DNA of 29,114 nt from Gammaproteobacteria bacterium (GTDB lineage: Bacteria > Pseudomonadota > Gammaproteobacteria > Steroidobacterales > Rariloculaceae), in the NCBI GenBank assembly GCA_004357505.1, contig SMWC01000116.1, forward strand, positions 1 to 29,114, written 5' to 3'. Below the pieces are notes generated by a model. That model saw only the letters and a program-made list of their open reading frames with translations. It was not told where the DNA came from and did not search any database. The position numbers and the translations under genes were made by a program. The stretch's first letter is position 1, and each line of letters starts with the position of its first letter. Of the stretch, positions 8,166-15,315 are shown in pieces.

Positions 8166-8968
8166 TGCGGCCGCGAGCCCGCAAAAGTTTGGGGCAACAT
8201 TTCCTGCACGACCCAGCCGTGATCGACAAATTAGTGGCCTCAATTTGCCCGCGACCAGAAGATTGCATGGTCGAAATCGGTGGCGGGCGAGGCGCGTTGA
8301 CGTTGCCGTTGTTGCAGACGCTTCGTGCCTTACACGTGATTGAAATCGATGATCATCTGGCCGATCACCTCGCTCGGGTCGCCCCCAAGACCGGGAGATT
8401 GATCTTGCACCGCGGCGATGCACTAAAGTTCGATTTTTCCTCTCTGTCGCCGACACCCGCGTCACTTCGAGTCGTAGGTAACCTGCCCTACAACATCTCG
8501 ACGCCACTGCTGTTTCATTTGCTGCAACATCGCGCAGCGATCAAGGATATGCATCTGATGTTGCAGAAGGAAGTCGCCCAGAGAGTGACAGCGGCGCCCG
8601 GCGGCAAGGACTATGGACGCCTGACCGTGATGCTTGCGCTCTGGGTGCAAGCGGAGACCTGCTTCGAGATCGGCCCAGGTGCTTTCTCGCCTGCGCCGCG
8701 GGTCCGGTCTATGGTCGTGCGGATGAGGCCGCAGGTCGAACCACGATTCCATGTCACCGATGTGGATCGATTCACCGAACTCGTGGCCCGAACATTCTCT
8801 ATGCGGCGGAAGACGCTGGCACGGTCGCTCAAGGGATGCTTGAGTAGAGAGCAGATAGCCTCGGTCGAGATCGATCCGGGCGCCCGCCCCGAAACCCTGC
8901 ACCCGGAGGAATTTGCGAAGCTCTCAAACCTTGTTGGGCCACTGGGCCCCGATTCTGATCCGGATTAG
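8165..8968 (+). CDS. rsmA: 16S rRNA dimethyladenosine transferase RsmA (KsgA)
   Basis: RsmA dimethylates two adjacent adenines (A1518 and A1519 in E. coli numbering) in helix 45 of 16S rRNA, using S-adenosylmethionine, as a late check on 30S assembly. The N-terminus ARKSLGQHFLHD is diagnostic. Motif I is VEIGGGRGALTLPLL, and the catalytic motif IV NLPYNIS is present, followed by MLQKEVAQRV. The C-terminal helical domain carries the RTFSMRRKTLARSLKG segment typical of the family. The length is 267 residues against 273 in E. coli. The ATG start overlaps the pdxA stop by one base. In many gammaproteobacteria apaG follows; here the next gene is apaH directly. Confidence 0.95.
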   Translation: MRPRARKSLGQHFLHDPAVIDKLVASICPRPEDCMVEIGGGRGALTLPLLQTLRALHVIEIDDHLADHLARVAPKTGRLILHRGDALKFDFSSLSPTPASLRVVGNLPYNISTPLLFHLLQHRAAIKDMHLMLQKEVAQRVTAAPGGKDYGRLTVMLALWVQAETCFEIGPGAFSPAPRVRSMVVRMRPQVEPRFHVTDVDRFTELVARTFSMRRKTLARSLKGCLSREQIASVEIDPGARPETLHPEEFAKLSNLVGPLGPDSDPD

Positions 8969-9003
8969 AATCGCGAAGGTCTTTGTCTTCACCGCGAGCG
9001 CTT

Positions 9004-9840
9004 GTGACACTCTACGCAATCGGCGACATACAGGGCTGCGGTCAAGCGTTTGTCGAGCTGTTGAGTGCAATCTCATTCAAGCCCGAACGCGACCATCTGT
9101 GGCTGGTCGGAGATTTGGTCAATCGCGGCCCCGACTCTCTCGACGTGCTGCGCGAGGTGATGAGCCTCGGCGACAGTGCAACGACGGTTATGGGTAATCA
9201 CGACCTGCACCTACTCGCGACTGCGGTCGGGGTACGCAAGCCCGGCGAGAGCGACACGTTCCAAACGGTTCTCGCGGCACCCGATGCCGCAAACCTCCTC
9301 GATTGGTTGAGATCTCGGCCGCTGCTGTTCCATGACTCGAGGCGCAAGCGACTCTTAGTCCATGCGGGCCTGCCACCTACCTGGTCGGTCCGTGATGCCG
9401 TGTCGCGCGCAGGCGAAATTTCTGTGCGCCTGCGAGGACCGAACTGGGCCGATGTACTTAAAAAAATGTACGGTGATGAGCCGCGTGCCTGGTCCGCCGA
9501 TCACCAAGATGCAGACCGGCTGCGCTACATTATTAACGCGTTGACTCGTATGCGTTACTGCGATGAGCACGGCGACCTGGAGTTTGAGCATACGGGCCCA
9601 CCGGGCACCCAACCCGCTCATCTTGTTCCATGGTTCGACTTCCCCGGACGACCAAGCGAGACCACCCATATCGTATTCGGCCACTGGGCAACTCTGGGAC
9701 TCCTGCGTCGACCCGACATCACGGCCTTGGACAGCGGCTGCGTCTGGGGTGGGTCGCTCACGGCTGTACCCTTAGAACCCGCCGGGGAGCCCATCGCTGT
9801 CGCTTGTGCCGGAGCCGCAGTACCGAACTCCATCGACTAG
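9004..9840 (+). CDS. apaH: Symmetrical bis(5'-nucleosyl)-tetraphosphatase ApaH
   Basis: ApaH cleaves diadenosine tetraphosphate to two ADP and also removes Np4 caps from RNA 5' ends. The metallophosphatase motifs are all visible near the N-terminus: GDIQG, GDLVNRGPDS and GNHDLHLL. HAGLPPTWS and GHWATLGL follow later. GTG at 9004 gives MTLYAIGDIQGC, the usual family start, and a 278-residue protein (E. coli has 280). A TTG at 8983 with GAAGG just in front is an alternative that adds seven residues. The gene lies 35 bases after rsmA and is the last of the plus-strand cluster, converging on thyA. Confidence 0.94.
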   Translation: MTLYAIGDIQGCGQAFVELLSAISFKPERDHLWLVGDLVNRGPDSLDVLREVMSLGDSATTVMGNHDLHLLATAVGVRKPGESDTFQTVLAAPDAANLLDWLRSRPLLFHDSRRKRLLVHAGLPPTWSVRDAVSRAGEISVRLRGPNWADVLKKMYGDEPRAWSADHQDADRLRYIINALTRMRYCDEHGDLEFEHTGPPGTQPAHLVPWFDFPGRPSETTHIVFGHWATLGLLRRPDITALDSGCVWGGSLTAVPLEPAGEPIAVACAGAAVPNSID

Positions 9841-9856
9841 CGCTCGAGCCGAGCGC
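9840..9856. terminator. Hairpin between convergent apaH and thyA
   Basis: GCGCTCG-AGC-CGAGCGC is a perfect 7-bp stem with a 3-base loop, starting at the apaH stop codon and lying before the thyA stop at 9881. No T tract follows on either strand, so it is at best a weak or factor-assisted terminator. Confidence 0.3.
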
Positions 9857-9880
9857 CGGAGTTCTGGTGCCAATGGCGGG

Positions 9881-10675
9881 TTACACGGCTATCGGCGCCC
9901 GGATGTGAGCATGCGCACGATAGTCGATCAGTTCAAAATCCTCGTAGCGATAGTCGAACAGCGAATTCGCGTGGCGTTTTATGATCAGCTCCGGAAGCGG
10001 CAGTGGTTCCCGAGTGAGTTGCTCATCAGCTTGTGTCAGATGATTGAGGTAAAGATGACAATCGCCGCCTGTCCACACGAGCTCTCCTGGCCGCAACTTG
10101 GTCTGTTGTGCCATGAGCATGAGCAACAGCGCATAGGACGCGATATTGAACGGCACGCCGAGAAATATGTCAGCGCTGCGCTGATAGAGCTGACAGGACA
10201 GTCTGCCGCCCGCTACATAGAACTGAAACAATACATGACAAGGTGGCAGAGCCATCTCGCTGAGTTGAGCTACGTTCCACGCGCTGACGATGATACGCCG
10301 CGAGTTAGGATCGCTTTTTATTAGGTCCAGCGCCTGCTGGATTTGATCGATGTGCCCACCGTCGGGCGTCGGCCAGGCTCGCCACTGAGCCCCATAGATC
10401 GGTCCCAAATTTCCCGAAGCATCGGCCCAGGTATCCCAGATTGTAACGCCGTGGTCATTGAGATCGGCAACATTGGTAGCGCCATTGAGGAACCACAATA
10501 GTTCGTGAATGATTGATCGTAGGTGCAGCTTCTTGGTGGTTAGCAGAGGAAACCCCGCATCCAAATCGCAGCGCAGCTGATGACCAAACACACTTAAGGT
10601 CCCTGTACCGGTCCGGTCGGACTTGCGAACGCCGTGGTCACGAACCTCCTTGAGCAAATTCAGATACTGCTTCAT
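9881..10675 (-). CDS. thyA: Thymidylate synthase ThyA
   Basis: ThyA methylates dUMP to dTMP using 5,10-methylene-tetrahydrofolate. It has 264 residues, the same length as the E. coli enzyme, with the nucleophile Cys at residue 146 in [13 protein letters not shown]. The dUMP-binding segment [18 protein letters not shown] is also present. The N-terminus ([15 protein letters not shown]...SDRTGTGT) and C-terminus ([21 protein letters not shown]) are complete. The ATG overlaps the lgt stop by four bases (ATGA), a common arrangement for the conserved lgt-thyA pair. Function is as certain as sequence reading allows. Confidence 0.97.
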   Translation of the reverse strand: MKQYLNLLKEVRDHGVRKSDRTGTGTLSVFGHQLRCDLDAGFPLLTTKKLHLRSIIHELLWFLNGATNVADLNDHGVTIWDTWADASGNLGPIYGAQWRAWPTPDGGHIDQIQQALDLIKSDPNSRRIIVSAWNVAQLSEMALPPCHVLFQFYVAGGRLSCQLYQRSADIFLGVPFNIASYALLLMLMAQQTKLRPGELVWTGGDCHLYLNHLTQADEQLTREPLPLPELIIKRHANSLFDYRYEDFELIDYRAHAHIRAPIAV

Positions 10676-11487
10676 TGAGCCCTTCTCTCGACCGATGCAC
10701 GAGCTCGATAGGCGAACCAGAACAACATGACGCCCACCAGAACCATCGGTAGTGATAATACCTGGCCCATCGTAAGCCAGCCAAACGCAAGGTAGCCGTC
10801 CGCGACCTCATTCAGGTGCAGATCCGGTAGACGTACGAACTCGATTGCAATGCGAAATATCCCGTAGCAAATCAGGAACAGAGCGGAGACGGCCGGAATC
10901 GGACGCGGCCGCAACGAAAAACCCCAAAGGATCAAAAACAGAACAAGTCCTTCGAGAGCTGCTTCGTACAGTTGGCTGGCGTGACGCGGCACGCCATCGA
11001 CAATGACTGCCCAGAACGCGTCTGAATTCGTCTCAGCGCCCCATAACTCGCCGTTGATAAAGTTCCCGATACGGCCGAGACCCAGTCCTGGCGCAACCCA
11101 GGGCGCAACAAAGTCGGTCACGGCGAAGTATGGTTGTTTGATGTGCCGGGCGAATAACCCCATCGCGATGAGCACGCCCAGCAAGCCGCCGTGAAAAGAC
11201 ATGCCTCCCTCCCAAACCTTGAAGACCGTGAGGGGACTGTCGAGGAGACTGCCGAGGTTATAGAACAGCATATAGCCAATTCTCCCACCGAGAATGATCC
11301 CGAGCGCGACATAGAAGACCAGGTCATCTACCGACGCAGGAGAGATCGGACTATCCGGGCGTTTCGCTCTGGCACGCGTACCAAGCCAGGCCAGAAGAAA
11401 TCCACCCAGATACATCAGTCCATACCAGCGCACCTGCAGCGGGCCGAAGGCGAACGCAATGGGATCAATGTCAGGATAGGTAAACAC
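10672..11487 (-). CDS. lgt: Prolipoprotein diacylglyceryl transferase Lgt
   Basis: Lgt moves diacylglycerol from phosphatidylglycerol to the lipobox cysteine of prolipoproteins, the first step of lipoprotein maturation in the inner membrane. About seven hydrophobic segments are visible. The Lgt signature spans [16 protein letters not shown]; the motif [12 protein letters not shown] and the segment [13 protein letters not shown] are also present. GTG at 11487 is chosen because the protein then begins [17 protein letters not shown], as in the family, giving 271 residues; a TTG at 11514 would add nine non-conserved residues. No good ribosome-binding site precedes either. Translation is probably coupled to thyA through the ATGA overlap. 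The gene diverges from the DUF255 gene. Confidence 0.95.
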   Translation of the reverse strand: MFTYPDIDPIAFAFGPLQVRWYGLMYLGGFLLAWLGTRARAKRPDSPISPASVDDLVFYVALGIILGGRIGYMLFYNLGSLLDSPLTVFKVWEGGMSFHGGLLGVLIAMGLFARHIKQPYFAVTDFVAPWVAPGLGLGRIGNFINGELWGAETNSDAFWAVIVDGVPRHASQLYEAALEGLVLFLILWGFSLRPRPIPAVSALFLICYGIFRIAIEFVRLPDLHLNEVADGYLAFGWLTMGQVLSLPMVLVGVMLFWFAYRARASVERRAQ

Positions 11488-11536
11488 AAGACGGTAGTGT
11501 AGTTGGGGACCCAAGCGGGGGCTAGCGGCGCTTACT

Positions 11537-11551
11537 GCTATAGTCGATTCA
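11537..11551 (+). promoter_or_regulatory. Extended -10 promoter, likely leaderless start of the DUF255 gene
   Basis: TGCTATAGT at 11536-11544 fits an extended -10 element (TGn plus a TATAAT-like box), with no good -35 upstream. The ATG of the next gene begins 7 bases after the box, at the expected transcription start, so the mRNA may have little or no 5' leader. There is no ribosome-binding site in front of the ATG. Confidence 0.45.
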
Positions 11552-13593
11552 TGGCGAACGAGCTAGCGCGTGAAACCAGCCCTTACCTTCTGCAGCACGC
11601 TAACAACCCCGTCGATTGGTTCGCATGGAATGAAGAGGCGCTGCAGCGTGCCCGGCAGAAAAATAGGCCGATCTTACTGTCGATCGGCTATTCAGCCTGT
11701 CACTGGTGCCATGTCATGGCCCATGAATGCTTCGAGGACGTCGAAACCGCGAAGCTCATGAACAGATTGTTCGTCAGTATCAAGGTCGACCGCGAGGAAC
11801 GCCCAGACCTGGACAAAATTTACCAGAGCGCCCACCAGTTGATATCCCGCAGCCCGGGCGGCTGGCCGCTGACCGTCTTCCTGACCGCCGATGGCCACTT
11901 ACCGATCTTCAGTGGCACCTACTTTCCGAGGGAACAATTCAAACAAATCTTAACCAGAGTCGAGTCTTTCTCCCGCTCTCACAAAGGTGAGATCGAGAGT
12001 CAGGGGAGAATCCTGCGCGACGCCCTCGCGAACCTCGATCCGTCTACAAGCGGTAGCGACTCGGCAAAGCTCACAGAGGCGCCGATACGACTGGCACGGA
12101 AGCAACTCGAAGCGTCCTTCGACCCCGAATACGCGGGCTTCGGCGGAGCGCCCAAGTTTCCTCACCCGACCAATATTGAGGCCTTGCTCTCTACTTGGCG
12201 CGCGACGGCGACAACTACGAAACCGGATCTAGACGCACTAGACATGGCTACTTCTACCCTGTCGCGCATGGCGACGGGCGGACTCTATGACCAGGTGGGC
12301 GGAGGCTTCTATCGATACTCGGTCGATCAACGCTGGGCGATTCCGCACTTTGAGAAAATGCTCTACGACAACGCGGCGCTGCTAGCGGTTTATAGCGATG
12401 GTTTTGCCGCCACTGACGAAGCCTTGTTCGGCCGAATTGCGGCTGAAACAGCCGACTGGGTTATCCGCGACATGCAAGATCCGGACGGCGGTTATTACGC
12501 CACGCTGGATGCGGATTCTGAGGGGCAAGAGGGTCGATTTTATCTCTGGACACCCGCTCAACTCGATGCGCTTCTCACTACCGAAGAGAACACGGTCGCG
12601 CGCGAACATTACGGCTTGGACCTCGATGCCAACTTCGAAGGCGAAGCATGGCATCTCCATGTGGCCGTTCCGATCGACGACCTCGGCACTGGAATGTCAT
12701 CGGATCGGGCCAAGGACGCGCTAAAGTCGGCGCGCAAGAAAATGCTTGCAAGCCGCAACACGCGAGTCTGGCCCGAACGTGACGAAAAAATTCTCGTCGC
12801 CTGGAACGGCTTGATGATCAAAGCGATGGCCAATGCTGCTCGAATACTGGGCAGACCCGACCTGGCCGACTCCGCCAGCCGAGCAGCAGACTTTATCCAC
12901 TCGCAGATGTGGCGCGACGGTCGACTCCTCGCGAGCTTCAAGGACCAAAGGGCGCGATTTCCAGCCTATCTCGATGACTACGCGTTCCTGGCGGACGGTC
13001 TGATGGACCTCCTTCGATACCGTTGGCGGTCCGATTATCTGGCGATCGCTTGCCAACTTGCCGATGTACTGCTGGCGCGATTCGAAGATCCGAATGGGGG
13101 CTTCTTCTTCACCGCCGACGATCACGAGACTCTGATTCATCGGCCCAAGCCGTACTCGGACGAGGCGACGCCCTCAGGTAACGGCGTAGCGACCCAGGTG
13201 CTGTTGCGGCTCGGGCACCTGTTAGGTGAGACGCGTTATCTAGACGCAGCAGAGCGAACTCTGCGTGCTGCCTGGCCTGTGCTGCAACAGTATCCGCAGG
13301 CGCATGGCACGCTGTTGCAGGCCCTGCGGACGTACTTAGAGCCTCCGGAGATCATTGTCGTTCGTGGTGATCCGGATGCGCTAGCGGACTGGCAACGGTA
13401 TATCAGTGCCGGCTACAACCCCGGCAGAATGAGCTTGATCATCCCCAACGATGAAGAGACTTTGCCCGGTCTGCTGCAGGAACGTGTGCCCAAGGGCGAC
13501 GCTATTGCCTACGTCTGCGAGGGAACGGTATGCCGCGCACCCGTCACGAACCTCGAGGAGCTTGCTGCGACGTTGGCTACGGCTGAAACCTGA
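11551..13593 (+). CDS. Thioredoxin-fold DUF255 protein (YyaL/SPATA20 family)
   Basis: The 680-residue protein begins with the family signature NELARETSPYLLQHANNPVDW. A thioredoxin-like domain of about 160 residues follows, carrying a CHWC redox motif (Cys50 and Cys53) in SIGYSACHWCHVM. The remainder is an (alpha/alpha)6-type barrel resembling N-acylglucosamine epimerases, with GGLYDQVGGGFYRYSVD and HFEKMLYDNA as typical segments. The family is widespread, from bacterial YyaL to mammalian SPATA20, but no reaction is firmly established. The barrel suggests a sugar-related activity, which is only inference. The ATG at 11551 fits the family start exactly. The gene diverges from lgt and stands alone, ending 177 bases before the stop of the convergent SLOG gene. 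Confidence 0.92.
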   Translation: MANELARETSPYLLQHANNPVDWFAWNEEALQRARQKNRPILLSIGYSACHWCHVMAHECFEDVETAKLMNRLFVSIKVDREERPDLDKIYQSAHQLISRSPGGWPLTVFLTADGHLPIFSGTYFPREQFKQILTRVESFSRSHKGEIESQGRILRDALANLDPSTSGSDSAKLTEAPIRLARKQLEASFDPEYAGFGGAPKFPHPTNIEALLSTWRATATTTKPDLDALDMATSTLSRMATGGLYDQVGGGFYRYSVDQRWAIPHFEKMLYDNAALLAVYSDGFAATDEALFGRIAAETADWVIRDMQDPDGGYYATLDADSEGQEGRFYLWTPAQLDALLTTEENTVAREHYGLDLDANFEGEAWHLHVAVPIDDLGTGMSSDRAKDALKSARKKMLASRNTRVWPERDEKILVAWNGLMIKAMANAARILGRPDLADSASRAADFIHSQMWRDGRLLASFKDQRARFPAYLDDYAFLADGLMDLLRYRWRSDYLAIACQLADVLLARFEDPNGGFFFTADDHETLIHRPKPYSDEATPSGNGVATQVLLRLGHLLGETRYLDAAERTLRAAWPVLQQYPQAHGTLLQALRTYLEPPEIIVVRGDPDALADWQRYISAGYNPGRMSLIIPNDEETLPGLLQERVPKGDAIAYVCEGTVCRAPVTNLEELAATLATAET

Positions 13594-13770
13594 ACACGGC
13601 AGTGACCGTAGTAAGGCCGCACGCGGACAGTCTTGCGAGCGCCGTGGGCGAGGAGCGTGCCAGGAACGGCTTAAAGCGACGAGCCCCCGTTTCGAGCCGA
13701 GCCATGGACGGCGAGGCGAGATTGAGTCGAGTAAGAATTATCCGCGTGCGTCCCCTTGAGCCGACCGTTC
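13594..13770. other. Convergent intergenic gap, no gene seen
   Basis: This gap of 177 bases lies between two stop codons. AGGAACGG near 13661 and CCGTTCCT near 13764 could pair over about 100 bases. Short open frames exist, but none has a plausible start or recognisable protein. No T-tract terminator is evident. Confidence 0.5.
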
Positions 13771-14265
13771 CTACCTGGGCTCAGCGAGAAGCTCAGTTAG
13801 CAAAAAGTGTGTGTACGCGTGCGCGCCGCGCCATTTGCTCGCCCGCGGTCCAGCGACGTTCAACACCTTGATGTCGTTTTCACGGATGAACTTATCCAAC
13901 AGATCAACCGACTCAGCTCGACTCAGCGTTGCGACGTCGATCAGTACATGGGGCTTGCGCTCTTGCCCACAAACCTCTGCCGTCAGCCTTGTACCGCCCT
14001 CGAGTACCGCGTCGAATATGATCGCCGTGCCGTCCGAATCGACGACGTTTTGCCGCGTACGTTCAGAATAGCCTGAGCCGACCAGCTCGTGAACCGGGTA
14101 GCGGGCGGCAATCATGCCCGCTTCGCTACGACGTCCTTCGGGACACCAACCTCCGCAGCTGACGCCCCGATCCAATGCCGCATCTAGTGCGCCCTGATCG
14201 ACACCCGTCTGGCCACCGGACACGATCGTAAGCGCAGGCGGTCTTGCTGCGGCGTCCCCCGCCAT
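13771..14265 (-). CDS. YpsA-type SLOG-fold protein (putative molybdenum carrier family)
   Basis: The 164-residue protein starts with a Rossmann-like SLOG nucleotide-binding motif, TIVSGGQTGVDQGALDAAL, followed by GGWCPEGRRSE and, later, GTAIIFDAVLEGGT. This pattern belongs to the family labelled 'putative molybdenum carrier', related to cytoplasmic YpsA/SLOG proteins. That label comes from a distant structural resemblance, and binding of a nucleotide-derived ligand is a more cautious description. No signal peptide is seen, so it is probably cytoplasmic. Its ATG overlaps the stop of the exported M23 peptidase gene by one base (TGATG). The two are therefore likely translated together, although they act in different compartments. 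Confidence 0.85.
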   Translation of the reverse strand: MAGDAAARPPALTIVSGGQTGVDQGALDAALDRGVSCGGWCPEGRRSEAGMIAARYPVHELVGSGYSERTRQNVVDSDGTAIIFDAVLEGGTRLTAEVCGQERKPHVLIDVATLSRAESVDLLDKFIRENDIKVLNVAGPRASKWRGAHAYTHFLLTELLAEPR

Positions 14266-15209
14266 CAGTAGGCCGTTGGCTGATCTCCGGCGCGAACCGT
14301 CACCGCCCCGCCGTTGAGCCCCGCGAACTGCACCGGGATCGAAACGATGGAACCGCCGCGATTTCGGCTGACCACGAAGTGTAGATGCGGGCCCGTGCTA
14401 AATCCTGTGTTACCCGAGGCGGCGAGAACTTCGCCGCGCTCGACACGCTGGCCCGGCACGACTCGAATCGAATTCCAGTTCAGATGGGCGTAGAGGCTCA
14501 TCGTGCCATCGTCGTGATACACGCGAACGACATTCGCGCGCGGTCCATCAACAGATTGGTCCGTCCCCGACTGAAAGAAGTCATTGGCAACTTCGATCAC
14601 GATTCCAGCTCGCGCCGCGTAGACGCCGGTACCGATGGGCATCATAAAGTCGATCGCATGACGACTGGACGGATCGACGTGGGTCTCCTGATCCGGGTAC
14701 GCTTGCGAAACAAAAAAGCTCTCGGCTGACGCATACGGAAGCCGGTATAACTCCTGAGGCTCGTGGCGTGCTTCAGGATCGCCGGGAATATACTGGAACT
14801 GGTACTCGAAACTCATGGGTATCGTTTCTTCGCCGCGACGAACGCTCAGGAGTTCGGTTTCACTTCGCGCCGGCAACACCATGTTGCCCTGAGCCGATGT
14901 GTCCGACGCGAGGTTTTCCATCGAAGCTAATTGGTAGGCGATCTGGACCGGACTGAAATAAGTGTTCGCAGCGATCAGGCTCAACCCATCGGCTGTCGGC
15001 CGCTGAGACACGCGCACTTCGGGCGTATTCGCAAAACGTTGTAACGTCTCTTCCTGATACGCCTGGCCAGCGTCCGGCTGTCGATCAGAGTATATCCACA
15101 CGCCGTCGGCGTCCTGATATTTGTACAGTTTCTGGGCGTGCGCGGAGTGGCTGAGAGCGACGCACAGGAGTAGACAGACCACGCGTGCGATCAATATTAA
15201 GCGTCTCAT
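14265..15209 (-). CDS. Exported DUF4124-M23 family metallopeptidase
   Basis: The 314-residue protein has three parts. A signal peptide (MRRLILIARVVCLLLCVALSHSAHA) is followed by a DUF4124 module (KLYKYQDADGVWIYSDRQP) and then, after a linker, a C-terminal lysostaphin-like M23 domain. Zinc and catalytic residues are visible in SRHAIDFMMP (H-x-x-x-D), YAHLNW and HLHFVV. M23 enzymes cut peptidoglycan cross-bridges, or act as inactive activators of amidases; with the histidines present, activity is expected. I chose the ATG at 15209 because AGG lies 6 bases upstream and the signal peptide then starts normally; starts at 15221 or 15251 would add N-terminal residues without a well-placed ribosome site. 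It sits between the large protease gene upstream and the SLOG gene downstream. Confidence 0.88.
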   Translation of the reverse strand: MRRLILIARVVCLLLCVALSHSAHAQKLYKYQDADGVWIYSDRQPDAGQAYQEETLQRFANTPEVRVSQRPTADGLSLIAANTYFSPVQIAYQLASMENLASDTSAQGNMVLPARSETELLSVRRGEETIPMSFEYQFQYIPGDPEARHEPQELYRLPYASAESFFVSQAYPDQETHVDPSSRHAIDFMMPIGTGVYAARAGIVIEVANDFFQSGTDQSVDGPRANVVRVYHDDGTMSLYAHLNWNSIRVVPGQRVERGEVLAASGNTGFSTGPHLHFVVSRNRGGSIVSIPVQFAGLNGGAVTVRAGDQPTAY

Positions 15210-15243
15210 CGCGAACCTCATCCGGGAGCACTTTGTCCGAATC

Positions 15244-15264
15244 AGGTCCAATGGCCAAGGACCT
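15244..15264. other. Inverted repeat between the protease and M23 genes
   Basis: AGGTCC and GGACCT form a 6-bp stem around a 9-base loop that itself contains TGGCCA. The element lies after the protease stop (15316) and 35 bases before the M23 start. It has no T tract, so it could be an operator, an mRNA end structure or nothing. Confidence 0.25.
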
Positions 15265-15315
15265 TCGTCACGAGAATCGGCCGATCCACTTCGTTATGTG
15301 GCCTGTACGATGACG

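Noticed and set aside
13602..13871. Plus-strand open frames in the gap between the DUF255 and SLOG genes.
   Set aside because: Arginine/serine-rich composition typical of unused frames in GC-rich DNA, running into the antisense of the SLOG gene.
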